Assembly: GCA_032622095.1 (NCBI GenBank)
Contig: CP136063.1
Span: forward strand, 276,513,426 to 276,577,425
DNA: 64,000 nt
DNA from: Siphonodentalium dalli
Taxonomy: Eukaryota > Mollusca > Scaphopoda > Gadilida > Siphonodentaliidae
Reading direction: 5' to 3'
In this document: positions 34,499-47,385 of the stretch, piece by piece
Layout: each line of letters opens with the position of its first letter
How positions within the stretch are numbered: the stretch's first letter is position 1
Program-made: the position numbers and the translations under genes
Notes under the pieces: generated by a model
Seen by the model: the letters and a program-made list of their open reading frames with translations, nothing else
The model's database searches: none
Told to the model about the DNA's origin: nothing

Positions 34499-34669
34499 GT
34501 TGTTCGCACAGTCAAGAATGCGGATTCGAATATACCCAGTAAAAATTTAATATGAGGCCAACTACGATCAATGAAAAAAATTGGTACAATCATATGAAAG
34601 AGAAGCAATTGAACTCAGTTAGGGTTATAAATTGGTTCAACCTTGGACTCACGCGCATCTGCAGATGGG

Positions 34670-34790
34670 TTAACCCTTTCAGTGCCAAGTCCGATTTTTG
34701 TATCAACACATATTTCCTTGATCATTTTTCAAATTTATTGATTATAATAATGTGATACATTGATGGAAAGACCAATGGGCAATTTTTTAG
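34670..34790. mobile_element. Solo TTAA-CCCTTTCAGTGCC end
   Basis: TTAA at 34,670-34,673 is followed by CCCTTTCAGTGCCAAGTCCG, a piggyBac-like left terminus. No right end was found before the next repeat starts at about 34,790. Confidence 0.4.
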
Positions 34791-35250
34791 CTCACCTGAG
34801 ACGAAGTCTCCGGTGGAGCTATAGTCATCACTCCTCGTCCGTCGTCCGTCCACCCGTCCGTCCGTCAAAAATTCTTTGAACATCTTCTTCTCTAGATCCA
34901 TTGGACCGAATGGGTTCATATTTGGTGTGGATGTTTCCTATGTGAATCACATTCAGATTTGTTCAAATGAGGTCACCCAGTCAAATAGTTGCGAAGCTAG
35001 GACCATAATTCCTTTCCACCATAGTAATTCTTACAGCGACTTCCTCTCGAATTTCATTGCCCCGAATGGGTTCATATTTGGTACATAGGGTCCTTGGGGG
35101 ACTGTGGTTCAGATTTGTTCTAACGAGGTCACTGGGTCGAATGTGGGCGAAGCCAGTAACATAACTCAAATGTTTTGTTTTGTTTTTTAAATTCAGATTT
35201 TTGGAATTTTCAGGGCGACCTTGCTCAATTTAAAAAAAATTTGTTTTATT
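34790..35250 (+). repeat. Hairpin-plus-CCGTCC tandem element (c)
   Basis: AGCTCACCTGAGACGAAGTC and its partner ...TCCGGTGGAGCT form a terminal hairpin at about 34,789-34,820. A GTCCGTC run follows, then two units with 'gaatgggttcatatttggt' at about 34,908 and 35,066. The same text occurs near 36,250 and 48,075. Confidence 0.7.
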
Positions 35251-35628
35251 TTTTAAACATGTTATTTGAAAAAAGTGACACCACTATAACATCTGCAGAG
35301 TTATGAAACTTTACACTTTAATGAAATTATGGAAACATTCCATTACCAACCCCCTCCCAAATGCACAGACCCACCCCCACCCTGCCATCAACCAACATCC
35401 CTTCCAACCCATATCATCTCCCAATTTAATACCTCTTCTCACCACAGAAGCAGATATATCTTTGCAAAGACACAGGTCATTAATTTAGATTAGAATAATA
35501 GATGTCATCTGGCAGGCTTGTATAAACATAACTGCTAGCAAATTAAAAACAAACTGCTGTTCCCAAGGTTAGGTGATGGCTGATGGGAATTGGTTTACAA
35601 TGGTACTGTGAATTGCTTAGATTTCTTC

Positions 35629-36070
35629 AAGCCTGGAAATAGTGTCTGATATTTGCAGAATGAGGTCTCCAGAGGGTGAATTTAGTGTTGACCCCCCGTA
35701 CAGCAGGCTAGCATAACCAAATACACCCTCCAGGGACCTAATGCTGCTTAGGCCTCATATTCTGGGTAGTATCCTAAGTATAAAATTGAAATTTTGTTTT
35801 GGTTACTTTTTGACTTTTTCACACCTGTTCAGTTTCAATGTCCCCCTAATTTGCAGAAGATAATATGCATAATTGAGGTCCTCAATGGGTGTGCATCACC
35901 AACTTCAACTGTAGAACTTCAATCTGTTCCTAGGTTTTTATTGGCCGTTGAGGCCTAATCAGACTGAGGATGAATTCGGTGATGCTAGCCCACCTTGCGG
36001 AATAGTGTCATTAAATTCACCTTTTGTGGACCTCATTCTACAAATGTCAGACACACTAAATTCAGACTTG
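35629..36070. mobile_element. Double-hairpin MITE, diverged full-length copy
   Basis: The ends AAGCCTGGAAATAGTGTCTG and 'acacactaaattcagacttg' and the inner 'ccagagggtgaatttagtg' palindrome match the 19.8-kb copy. Length is about 442 bp. Identity is lower, so it is older. It is inserted in a hairpin-type tandem element. Confidence 0.7.
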
Positions 36071-36089
36071 GCGGTTTCCTATTATTTTC

Positions 36090-36432
36090 TTAACCACCAC
36101 TTATCCAGATAAAATCATACCCTGATTTTTCAAAGAAAAATTGGGGGTATAAATTGGATTGAATTTGTCTTCTGTCTGCCAGGCTTCCATCCGTCAGCAT
36201 GTTGGGATGTATATCCATCATTCTATCAACAATTGTTTTCTTCTCCATATTAAAGACCGAATGTGTTTATATATTTCAGTGTGCATGTTCCCTAGGTGTC
36301 TCACAATCAGGTTTGTTCAAATAAGTTCATCAGATCAAATAGGTGTGAAGCCATAAATAGGTGCGAGGCTATAAATCTTTCCCTCCATAGTAATTCTTAA
36401 AAAAAAAATTCTCAAGAACCATTGGTCCTATA
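36090..36432 (+). repeat. Hairpin-type tandem element interrupted by the Helitron array
   Basis: 'cttaaccaccacttatccag' and 'ctgatttttcaaagaaaaat' recur at 48,250-48,310. 'ttcttaaaaaa...ctcaagaaccattggtccta' then stops at the first Helitron-like 5' end. The text appears to resume after the array at 48,067 ('tatctcatatttggtatgg'). Confidence 0.6.
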
Positions 36433-36458
36433 TCTATTCTATATATTTTGAGACATCC

Positions 36459-36510
<52 letters not shown>

Positions 36511-37498
36511 ACTTTATAGAATCAAAAACGACTGCACCCATCGAGCTCATTTTTCGTATATAAGTGTAAAAACCCACGAACACCGTAGTTGTCGCGTTTT
36601 GGAGAAGCTCTGAGCACCCTTTATCCACTCCCAAATCACCGCAAAGGCACGGCGTGGGTTAATCAAGTGATTATTTAATGAGCGTTTGTTTTTGACGCTT
36701 CGCTATAAAGAGCGTCTGTTTCCCATTCAACGTTATTAGCATCTGCAGAGTTATACGGGAACATTGAGTGCTTTCCTATGCGGGGAGATTTATTGGATGC
36801 CATAGTACTCTTACAACATCATTGTTATAGTATGTATGACACTTAGGTCAGGGCTTAGGGGGGGGGGGTAGTTATAGGCATAATGCTTCTCAGAAATCCC
36901 GGTTACAAACCAACACTCACAATTTCGTATTTACGCAAACGTTATCGATCGAAATTTATTATGCAGAGAGAAAGTGCTTTCCTATTTTTAGAACGCAACA
37001 CATGTTTACGTCGCGTTGGTGATGGAGGTTCACGACGGGATTAATTGACTGTCCGCTCTTTGCGAGGATGGGGTTCACGACGGGGACTATTGACCAACAC
37101 TCACAATTTCGTCTTTTGCATCAGATACCAACACCTCGACCGATCGGGACGAAACTTGGTACGTGAGTGTAGTTTGACGAGGTGGTCGTATTGGCGAGCC
37201 CGTGCGACGCCCGTGCAGCGCATGCGCAGACGAGATATCGGAAACGGGTGGAGCTATCGACTTGAAATTTGGTATGTGAATGTATCTTGCCCCGAATACG
37301 AATTTTATCGGGTCGCCGAGCCCGTGCGACGCCAGCTTCGCGCATGCGCAGACCAGATCTCGGAAACGGGTGGACCTATCGACTTGAAATTTGGTTTTTG
37401 AGTAGCCCGTCCTGTACGGGGTTACCTTGAAAAACTAAAATTAATGGATCGACCAAAGCCATGGGACCAATGCCGCCAGTGGCGGGCTAACCTGCTAG
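36433..37498 (+). mobile_element. Helitron-like element H4 (first of tandem array)
   Basis: A|TCTATTCTATATATTTTGAGAC starts the element, followed by a TA/TG microsatellite (about 36,460-36,510). The end is hairpin GCCGCCAGTGGCGGGC (37,472-37,487) then CTAG at 37,495-37,498 and T. Internal modules include a G-run (about 36,860), the 122-bp 'cggaaacgggtggagctatc' module twice, and 'aatggatcgaccaaagccat' before the hairpin. Confidence 0.78.
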
Positions 37499-38162
37499 TC
37501 TACTGTATATTTTGAGACATACGTGTATATGTGTGTGTGTGTCCTTTATAGACTAGAAAACGGCTCGACCGATTGAGCCCAAACTTCCTATCTAAGGGTA
37601 AAAAGCCAAGGGAAGTGTCATATCACCGCTTCTGTGAACTTCCGAGCACCCCTTCACCCTTCAACTGCCACCTTAATGGGGATTGTTGGGTTAATCGCGT
37701 GACAATTAATGAGCGTTTGTATATGAGGCGTTGCTATTAAAGAGCGTTTATATACACGGGTATAAATACGACTCAATCGATCGTCTCGGAAACTGGGGAT
37801 ACCGAGACGAAATTTCGTACTTAGGGGTTCCAAGGGACGGGGGAGATTTTCGTCGGGTCAGTGTGTCCGCCCGAGGTGACCTTGACCTTGAAACGGGTAC
37901 CCACAAATGACCTTGGGTGATATCTCGGTAGTCAGCGGTGACATCGTTGTGAAATTTGTTATGTATGGTTAACTCGGGACGGGAAATATTTTTGTCGGGT
38001 TATTTTGTCCACCCAACATGACCTTGTCACGGGTACCCGCAAATGACCTTGGGTGATATTTCGGACATCAGCGGTGGCAGCGACGTACGGGGTTACCTCG
38101 AAAAACAAAAATTGATGGATCTACCAACGCCATGGGACGAATCCCGGCAGGGGCGGGCTAAT
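37499..38162 (+). mobile_element. Helitron-like element H5
   Basis: Starts TCTACTGTATATTTTGAGAC immediately after CTAG. The interior carries 'gtgaccttgaccttgaaac' and 'ggtacccacaaatgaccttg'. The 3' end has lost its TGCTAG: ...GGGGCGGGCTAATC runs straight into TATACTATATATTTTGAG, consistent with a small slippage deletion at the junction. Confidence 0.7.
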
Positions 38163-38773
38163 CTATACTATATATTTTGAGAACTCCGTGTATTCGAGAG
38201 ATAGCCCACACCCTCCGGACCTCAATGATATGATCGTGAATGAGTATTGATATACCCCACTAAACTTTGACAAACACCAGTAATGGTGTGTAGATCATTG
38301 ACATATCTCTCCTATATATTTTGATACAATCTATCTAATTTACATATCTCTCTTATATATTCATGTTTGTGTGTGTGTGTGTGTGTGTGGGTACTTCATA
38401 CAAATCTACGATTCTCGACCGATCGGGACGAAACTTGGTACGTGTGTGTAGTTTGACCAGGCGGTGGTCGTTTACGTATTGGCGAGCCCGTGCGACGCCC
38501 GTGCAGCGCATGCGCAGACGAGATCTCGGAAACGGGTGGAGCTATCGACTTGAAATTTGCTATGTGAATGTATCTTGCGCCGGGTACAAATTTTATCGGG
38601 TCGCCGAGCCCGTGCGACGCCAGCTTCGCGCATGCGCAGACCAGATCTCGGAAACGGGTGGAGCTACCGGGTACAAATTTTCCTTATTGAAACTCGTGGA
38701 GCTAAAAATTTAAAAAAAATATAAAAACATGTCATGTTTCGGACAAGCCGCTGGTGGCGGGCTAACCTGCTAG
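38163..38773 (+). mobile_element. Helitron-like element H6
   Basis: The 5' TATACTATATATTTTGAGAA is followed by about 200 bp not found in the other copies, a TG microsatellite (38,370) and the 122-bp module. The 3' end is GCCGCTGGTGGCGGGC then CTAG at 38,770-38,773 and T. Confidence 0.7.
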
Positions 38774-40198
38774 TCTATCTATACTATATATTTTGAGACT
38801 TCGTATATATGTACTTCATAGAATCCAAAACGCGTGAAAGATTGAGCTCAAACTTCCTATGTAAGTGTCAAATCCCACCGACACGACCGTGGTCGCGGTT
38901 TAGAGAAGCTCAGAGCACACGTTCTCCAATCTCAAATCACCGCAAAGGCACGGCGGGGGTTAATCAAGTGATTATTTAATGAGCGTTTGTTTTTGACGCA
39001 TCTCTATAAAGAGCGTCTGTTTCCATTCAACGTTATTCGCATCTGCAGAGTTATACGGGAACGCAAACGTTATCGCTCGAAATTTATTCCCTGCGAGCAC
39101 GGATGGCGCGCTTTGTTTTTACAGTATATACCTTTGGTATATACCGAAATCATCCCACATAATCACGAATATAGCATCAGATTTCTCCCCATATATACCG
39201 TTATAAAGCTACTGGAATCTGCCAATCTACGGGAAATTCCAGGGAATGCCGATTGAGCTCAAACTTGCTACCCACGGGAAGTGTCATATATATGAGTGTG
39301 TCATTTATAGACTCTAACCGATTGAGCTCAAACTTGCTAAATAAGAAAATAGCCCCCAAACCGTAAATATCAACAACAACGATATTGCTACCTACGGGGA
39401 GAAACGTTATTAGCATCTGCAGAATTATGCAGAGAGAAAGTGCTTTCCTATTTTTAGAACGCAACACATGTTTACGTCGCGTTGGTGATTGAGGTTCACA
39501 ACGGGGTTAATTGACTGTCCGCTCTTTGCGACGATGAGGTTCATGGCGGGGACTATTGACCAACACTCACAATTTCGTCTTTTGCATCAGATACTACTGG
39601 AATCTGCCAATCTACGGGAAATTCCAGGGAATGCCGATTGAGCTCAAACTTGCTGCCTACGGGAAGTGTCATATATATGAGTTTGTCCTTTATAGACTCT
39701 AACCGATTGAGCTCAAACTTGCTAAATAAGAAAATAGCCCCCAAGCCGTAAATATCAACAACAACGATATTACTAAATACACGTTTTCGGCAATGTGAGA
39801 GTTTTCGGGGAGCCGTGATGCCAACAACAACGACCCAAAGACAGATTTCCCGACGGGAAGCGTTTGTTTTAAATTCAATGCAATGTTATCGTAGAGAGAT
39901 TTCACGAAACAAAGAATGCGTTGTCTGTCGTTCCTAGGAAGGGGGGATTTCTACGGGTAAATTTTCCGCCAGAAACAAAAAAATTAATTAAAACAATTTA
40001 CAATTTAATTAAAACAATTTAAAATTAAAAATAATTAACAATAAAAAAACAATTCAGAAACAAAATATATTAAATTTAAAAAACATTAAATTCATATTCA
40101 AAAATAAAAACAAAATAATTACAAAAATGTCATGTTTCTGAAACAAAGCCATGGGACGAATGCCGCCAGTGGCGGGCTAACCTGCTAGTACTATATAT
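38774..40198 (+). mobile_element. Helitron-like element H7
   Basis: From TCTATCTATACTATATATTT to hairpin plus CTAG at 40,195-40,198. It is the longest simple member (1.4 kb). It contains two copies of an 'aactgctacc...ttgagctcaaacttgctaaa' module (about 39,220 and 39,600) and the A-rich block at 39,970-40,125. Confidence 0.75.
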
Positions 40199-41250
40199 TT
40201 TGAGACTTCCGTATATGTGTACTTTATAGAATCGAAAACGGCTGGCTCGATTGAGTTCAAACTTCCCATCTAAGGGTAAAAACCCACGGACACCGTAGTT
40301 GTCGCGTTTTGGAGAAGCTCTGAGCACCCTTTCTCCACTCCCAATCATCAAGATCACCGCAATCGGCACCGCGGTGGTTAATCAAGTCATAATTTAATGA
40401 GCGTTTGTTTTTGACGCATCGCTATACAGAGCGTTTGTTTACCATTCAACGTTATTAGCATCTGCAGAGAGATATACGGGAAATACTTTTGAGTGGTTTC
40501 CTATGCGGGGAGATTTATTGGATGCCATAGTACTCTTACAACATTTCTGCAATATAATTGCCTCAAAGTGTTCAGCATCATTGTTATAGTATGTATGACA
40601 CTTAGGTCAGGGCTTAGGAGGGTAGTTAGTGTGGATATAGGCATAATGCTTCTCAGAAATCCCGGTTACAAACCAACACTCACAATTTCGTCTTTTGCAT
40701 CAGATACCAACACCTCGACCGATCGGGACGAAACTTGGTACGTGTGTGTAGTTTGACCAGGTGGTCGTCGTTGTCGTATTGGCGAGCCCGTGCAGCGCAT
40801 GCGCCGACGAGATATCGGAAACGGGTGGAGCTATCGACTTGAAATTTGCTATGTGAATGTATCTTGCCCCGGATACGAATTGTATCGGGTCGCCGAGCCC
40901 GTGCGACGCCAGCTTCGCGCATGCGCAGACCAGATCTCGGAAACGGGTGGAGCTATCGACTTGAAATTTGGTATGTGAATTTATCTTGCCCCGGATACGA
41001 ATTTTATCGGGTCGCCGAGTCCGTGCGACGCCAGCTTCGCGCATGCGCAGACCAGATCTCGGAAACGGGTGGAGCTATCGACTTGAAATTTGGTTTTTGA
41101 ATAGCCCGGACAACGTCGGGCTCATCGTGTCTCCTCACGTTTTCAGCTCTGTATTCTGACCATTCAGTTCAATTGACGAATCAATCATTAAAACTTTTTT
41201 AAAATGTCATGTTTCTGACGAACGCCGCCGGTGGCGGGCTAACCTGCTAG
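40199..41250 (+). mobile_element. Helitron-like element H8
   Basis: TACTATATATTTTGAGAC to CTAG at 41,247-41,250. It contains three exact-spaced 122-bp modules (40,795-41,105). 'gtcatgtttctgacgaa' precedes the terminal hairpin, a subterminal motif shared by most copies. Confidence 0.75.
40795..41105 (+). repeat. 122-bp tandem module within Helitron-like H8
   Basis: CGGAAACGGGTGGAGCTATC starts at 40,816, 40,938 and 41,060, giving two exact 122-bp steps. Each unit includes GCTTCGCGCATGCGCAGAC. Overlapping plus- and minus-strand ORFs here are artefacts of GC-rich repeats. Single or double copies sit in H1, H4 and H6. Confidence 0.88.
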
Positions 41251-42148
41251 TCTGCTATATATTTTAAGACTTCCCTATATATGTGTGTATGTCCTTTATA
41301 GACTCGAAAACGGCTCGACCGATTGAGCCCAAACTTGCTGTGGTAGGGTAAAAATCCACGGGAAGTGTCATCGGACCATTCGCGAGCCCGTGCGACCACT
41401 CCTTCAACTGCCACCGCAATGGGGATTGATGGGTTAATCGAGTGATAATTAATGAGCGTTTGTATATGAGGCGTCTCTATTAAAGAGCGTTTATCTACTT
41501 TAGTGAAAATATACGGCATTTGACCGTCTCGGAAACTGGGGATATCGAGACGAAAACTGCTGGGCCGATTGAACCCAAACTTGCTGTGTAAGGGTAAAAA
41601 GCCACAGGTAGTGCACTCGGACCATTCGCGAGCCCGTGCGACCACTCCTTCAACTGCCACCGTAATGGGGATTGATGGGTTAATCGCGTGATCATTAATG
41701 AGTTTGTATATGAGGCGTCGCAATTAAAGAGCGTTTATCTACTTTAGTGAAAATATACGGCAGGTCAAAACTGGGGATATCGAGACAAAATTTCGTACTT
41801 AGGGGTTCCAAGGGACGGGGGAGATTTTCGTCGGGTCAGTTTGTCCGCCCGATGTGACCTTGACATTGAAACGGGTACCCACAAATGACCTTGGGCGATA
41901 TCTCGGTAGTCAGCGGCGACGTCGATGTGAAATTTGTTATGTATGATCAACTCGGGACGGGAAATATTTTTGTCTGGTTTATTTTGTCCACCCAACATGA
42001 CCTTGACACGGGTACCCGCAAATGACCTTGGGCGATATTTCGGGCATCAGCGGTGGCAGCGACGTACGGGGTTACCTTGAAAAACAAAAATTAATGGATC
42101 GACCAAAGCCATGGGACCAATCCCGTCAGTGGCGGGCTAATCTGCTAG
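41251..42148 (+). mobile_element. Helitron-like element H9
   Basis: TCTGCTATATATTTTAAGAC to CTAG at 42,145-42,148. It carries a duplicated ~265-bp block ('ttcgcgagcccgtgcgacca' twice) and the 'gacgtacggggttaccttga' 3' module shared with H5. Confidence 0.75.
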
Positions 42149-42173
42149 TCTATACTATATATTTTGAGACTTC

Positions 42174-42231
<58 letters not shown>

Positions 42232-43558
42232 TTCATAGAATCGAAAACGGTTCGCTCGATTGAGTTCAAACTTCCCATCTAAATGTATAAAAACCCACGG
42301 GAATCGTCGTCGCGGCGTTTTGGAGAAGCTCAGAGCACGCGTTCTCCACTCTCAAAATCACCGCAAAGGCACGGCGTGGGTTAATCAAGTGATTATTTAA
42401 TGAGCGTTTGTTTTTGACGCATCTCTATAAAGAGCGTCTGTTTCCCATTCAACGTTATTAGCATCTGCAGAGTTATATACGGGAACATTGAGTGCTTGCC
42501 TATGCGGGGAGATTTATTGGAGCTCTTACAACATCATTGTTATAGTATGTATGACACTTAGGTCAGGGCTTAGGGGGGGGGGTAGTTATAGGCATAATGC
42601 TTCTCAGAAATCCCGGTTACAAACCAACACTCACAATTTCGTATTTACGCAAACGTTATCGCTCGAAATTTATTCCCTGCGAGCACGGATGGCGCGCTTT
42701 GTTTTTACAGTATATACCTTCGGTATATACCGAAATCATCCCAGATAATCACGAATATAGCATCAGATTTCTCCCCAGATATACCGTTATAAAGCTACTG
42801 GAATCTGCCAATCTACTATATATGTATGTGTGTATATATGTGGGTACTTCATAGAATCGAAAACGCGTGTAGGAACGGGCATCCTCACGGCAATGTCGGC
42901 TTATAAGACATCTTTACTACACATGACAGCCGATGGACAATTGGTCTCTATATATATGTACCAAAATTACGCCGCGTTGGTGACTGGGAAATTCCAGGGA
43001 ATGCCGATTGAGCTCAAACTTGCTACCTACGGGAAGTGTCATATATATGAGTGTGTCCTTTATAGACTCGAACCGATTGAGCTCAAACTTGCTATATATT
43101 GACTGGGAAATTCCAGTGAATGCCGATTGAGCTCAAACTTGCTACCTACGGGAAGTGTCATATATATGTGTGTGTCCTTTATAGACTCGAACCGATTGAG
43201 CTCAAACTTGCTAAATACGGGAAGTGTCATGGACGGGTTCATTGAAAAACAAAAAAAATCGGGTAAAATTGAAAAACAAAATTAAAAAGGCACAATTAAC
43301 TCCTTGAAAAACCAAAAAAAATCGGGTAAAATTTAAAAACAAAAAATTCAATTAAAAAATTAAAAAGGCACAATTAACTCATTGAAAAACAAAATAATTA
43401 ACTCATTGAAAAACCAAAAATTAAATTAAAATTGTCATGTTTCTGACTATTGCCGAAATTTGCTGCAAATGCAGCACAAGTGTCTCGGAACCTGTTGCAA
43501 TTGCTTTTTCGAACAAAGCCATGGGACGAATGCCGCCAGTGGCGGGCTAACCTGCTAG
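42149..43558 (+). mobile_element. Helitron-like element H10
   Basis: TCTATACTATATATTTTGAG is followed by a pure TA run of about 50 bp (42,175-42,228). The end is CTAG at 43,555-43,558. Repeated 'ccgattgagctcaaacttgc' modules lie at 43,000-43,215, and an A-rich block at 43,240-43,430. Confidence 0.75.
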
Positions 43559-44765
43559 TCTATCTATACTATATATTTTGAGACTTCGTATATATATATG
43601 TGTGTACTTCATAGAATCGAAAACGGGTTGACCGATCGGGACCAAACTTCCTATCTAAAGGTAAAATCCCACGGGAATCGTCGTGGTCGCGTTTTGGAGA
43701 AGATCAGAGCACCCTTTATCATTTATCCACTCCCAAATCACCGCAAAGGCACGGCGGGGGTTAATCAAGTGATTATTTAATGAGCGTTTATTTTTGACGC
43801 ATCTCTATAAAGAGCGTCTGTTTCCCATTCAACGTTATTAGCATCTGCAGAGTTTTACGGGAACATTGACTGCATTTCCTATGCGGGGAGATTTATTGGA
43901 TGTAGTACTCTTACAACATCATTGTTATAGTATGTATGTATGACACTTAGGTCAGGGCTTAGGGGGGGGGGGTAGTTATAGGCATAATGCTGCTCAGAAA
44001 TCCCGGTTACAAACCAACACTCACAATTTCGTATTTACGCAAACGTTATCGCTCGAAATTTATTATGCAGAGAGAAAGTGCTTTCCTATTTTTAGAACGC
44101 AACACATGTTTACGTCGCGTTTATATACATGTGTGTGTATGTGTGTACATATGTGGGTACTTCATAGAATCGAAAACGTGTGTAGGAACGGGCATCCCCA
44201 CGGCAATGTCGGCTTATAACACATCTTTACTACACATGACAGCCGATGGACAATTGGTCTCTATATATGTACAAAAACAGGGAATGCCGATTGAGCTCAA
44301 ACTTGCTACTTACGGGAAGTGTCATATATATGAGTGTGTCCTTTATAGACTCGAACCGATTGAGCTCAAACTTGCTAAATATTGACTGGGAAATTCCAGG
44401 GAATGCCGATTGAGCTCATTAACTTGCTACCTACGGGAAGTGTCATATATATGTGTGTGTCCTTTATAGACTCGAACCGATTGAGCTCAAACTTGCTAAA
44501 TACGGGAAGTGTCATGGACGGGTTCATTGAAAAATAAAAAAAAATCGGGTAAAATTGAAAAACAAAATTAAAAAGGCACAATTAACTCCTTGAAAAACCA
44601 AAAAAAAATCGGGTAAAATTTAAAAACAAAAAATTCAATTAAAAAATTAAAAAGGCACAATTAACTCATTGAAAAACAAAATAATTAACTCATTGAAAAA
44701 CCAAAAATTAAATTAAAATTGTCATGTTTCTGACTATTGCCGCCAGTGGCGGGCTAACCTGCTAG
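43559..44765 (+). mobile_element. Helitron-like element H11
   Basis: TCTATCTATACTATATATTT to CTAG at 44,762-44,765. It is very close to H10 over most of its length, including the G-run (about 43,963), the 'aggaacgggcatcc' segment and the A-rich block, so these two are recent sisters. Confidence 0.75.
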
Positions 44766-45639
44766 TCTACTATATATTTTGAGACTTCGTGTGTGTGTGT
44801 ATATATATGTCCTTTATAGACTCGAAAACGGCTCAACCGATTGAGCCCAAACTTGCTGTGTAAGGGTAAAAACACACGGGCAGTGTTATCGGACCATTCC
44901 TTCACCCTTCAACTGCCACCGTAATGGGGATTGATGGGTTAAATACTTGCCGAAATTTTAGAGTTACTTCGCCTACATCATACAGAAACATGTGATGGCA
45001 GAATTCGCGTTTATAGTTACCAAGTTTTCTCCACTCGATGCTCTTAAAATGCACCCTAATGGGTCAAATTCTTTCGATAATTCTATCTAAATACATCTTA
45101 GCTATTATTCGGAGTTATAGTTGGACCAAAACGACACTTGAGAAAAGTTTGTTTACAATATCAACGTATTGAATACATGGAGCCGACAATGTTATAGCAC
45201 GTTCGTCGGCTAATCGTAAAATACACAAATATGTGTTAAAGTAATTCACCACCTTCGTGTATTCTAGAATATAAATCACACCAAAATTAATTGTATATGG
45301 AATGTGTAGGTATAAGCTGCCATGTATATATCATTCCCCAAATGCTTCAATATCATGACAATCTATTAGTTATTATAAAAAACCTCAAAGTTTACGGAAC
45401 GTCGTGATATACGCAAGAGCCACAAACATTCTATATTATTACGCCACCGTAGTGTGGTGTTTATTGCTTTTGGTTTTTTTGTATCGCATGGGCGATCGAT
45501 AATTCACTGGGTGATTGTACATTCGGCAAACCTCGTCAGATTCCGTCACCGTTTCATCGTACCGATAATTACGAGAGTACAACTAAGATTGGCACATGTG
45601 TTTACGTCACCGGTGTAATTGTGGGGACATGCTTCTATT

Positions 45640-46400
45640 ATGAAGGTTTGCTATCCCGAAGGTCCGCTATTCCGAAGGTTCTCTATTCCGAAGGTTTTTG
45701 TTATTTTTAGGTTAATTCTATATTTTAAAGTATTGAGACTAATTTGAGAGGGTTCATTTTCACAAAGATTCTTTATATGGAGTGTGCGCTCACATCCGAA
45801 CTGATCATGCGCGCACACCGATACAGATACAGGAGGAAATAACTTAACTTAGAACATTAAATGTGATTTTGTTTTGTTTTCGCTGGTTTTCTTGAGATTT
45901 TATGTCATTACGTGGGCCCATACCTTTGAATTCTTGGCATATACTATGAATGTTGTGGTATATATGGACCCTCCCGCATTGGGACATGACATAGGTTCAG
46001 TTGACTTAAGTGGTGTTCTGTGTGTGCTCCAATTTGGAGTTCATTATTTTAAGGGCCAAGTTTAGAATTTTATGGGTCCATACCTTTGAACTCTGGGCAT
46101 ATAATATGAATATTGGGGGGCATGGCTCTATTCCGAAGGTTCACTATCCCGAAGGTCCATTATTCCGAAATTTCTCTGAATGTTCGCTATTCCGAAGGTT
46201 CACCAATCCGAAGGTTCGTTATTCCGAAGGTTCTGTGTTCCAAAGATTTTTTTTATTTTAAGGTTAATTCTATATTCTAAAGTAACGAGAGGGTTCATTA
46301 TCACGAAGATTCTTTTTATGAAGGAAATAACGTAAAACATTAAATGTGATTTTGTTTTGTTTTCGAGGGTTTTCTTGAGTTTAATGTCATTACGTATGAC
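45640..46400 (+). repeat. Duplicated CCGAAGGTT-plus-tail unit in H12 interior
   Basis: Two copies, about 45,650 and 46,130 onward, each have 'ctattccgaaggtt' units followed by 'aggttaattctatatt(t/c)taaa', 'gagagggttcatt' and 'aaatgtgattttgttttgtt'. The text is non-coding. Confidence 0.7.
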
Positions 46401-46634
46401 CTTATTTCTCATTACATATTCACGCCAAGGAGCCCACACAATTGCTATGTTACGATGCGATTTAATGTGATTATGTGTGACCTAATATCTCAATAATCTG
46501 AGGCAAGAGTACGCCTGCTAAAGGCGAATTATAACAGTTGGGGGTATAACGCTCAATAAATACTGGAGGCTATAACAAACTGCGCAGTAGAATATCGCTG
46601 AATGGGATGAGCCTAAATGCAATTGTGACTTTGT

Positions 46635-46700
46635 TTAAAGGCCCACTTAATTTTCGAGTCACTAATTTTTTATAGTATATACGGTTTTAATAACAATTTA
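46635..46700. mobile_element. End of a TTAA/AGGCCCACTTAA element
   Basis: TTAA (46,635-46,638) followed by AGGCCCACTTAATTTTCGAG matches the inverse of the right terminus near 9,890. The other end was not located within the block. Confidence 0.5.
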
Positions 46701-46849
46701 TGCCATAAAATTTGAATAAACTACTATAATTCATCACCATTTGAAAGGCAGAATACTTCTATCTCCTAGTTTGAAACACCTTCAAAATACCGCGTCGTAT
46801 ATCTAGCAATTAGCAACCAACATGTCCTCCTCGGCTTTCCATAGATTTC

Positions 46850-47385
46850 AACGTAATTTGATACCTATGGGTATTTGTGTCCGGGAAGTGTTTTGAACGG
46901 GTCAAATCGTGACCCCGACCTGACCTTGACCTTTAAAACTGTCAATGCAAGGTCAATTTGGGTAAAACGGACAAATTTCGGCGAAATTTGATACTAGGGA
47001 TACTTTGGTCTGAGGAGAGTTTTGAACGTGTCAAATCGTGACCTCGGCCTGACCTTGACCTTCAATATGGCCAATCAAAGGTCAACTCGGATAAAACGGT
47101 TAGATTTCGACGAAATTTGATACCTATGGGTACTTTTGTCGGGGGGGGGGGGGGTGTTTTGGACGGGTCAAATCATGACTCTGACCTTACCTTGACCTTC
47201 AAAATTGTTAATTAAAGGTCAAGTTGGGTAAAACGGACGGATTTCGACGAAATTTGATACCTATGGGTAGTTTTCTACGGGTGGGGGTGTTTTGGACTGG
47301 ACAAATCATGACCCTGACCTGACCTTGACTTTCGAAATAGTCAATTGAAGGTCAAATCGCACCTTTCACCGGAAAGCAGATGTGA
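46850..47385 (+). repeat. ~125-bp tandem array with TGACCTTGACCTT motifs
   Basis: Four units contain 'gaaatttgatacctatgggt' and 'gacctgaccttgacctt', then 'aaggtcaa...gggtaaaacgg'. There is a G-run near 47,138. The recurring AGGTCA half-sites (minus strand AAGGTCAAGGTCA) resemble nuclear-receptor response elements, but binding is only conjecture. Confidence 0.8.

Noticed and set aside
36920-42860. Many 60-158-codon ORFs in the Helitron array on both strands
   Set aside because: They follow the GC-rich internal modules shared by non-autonomous copies, differ in frame between copies and match no Rep or helicase motif.
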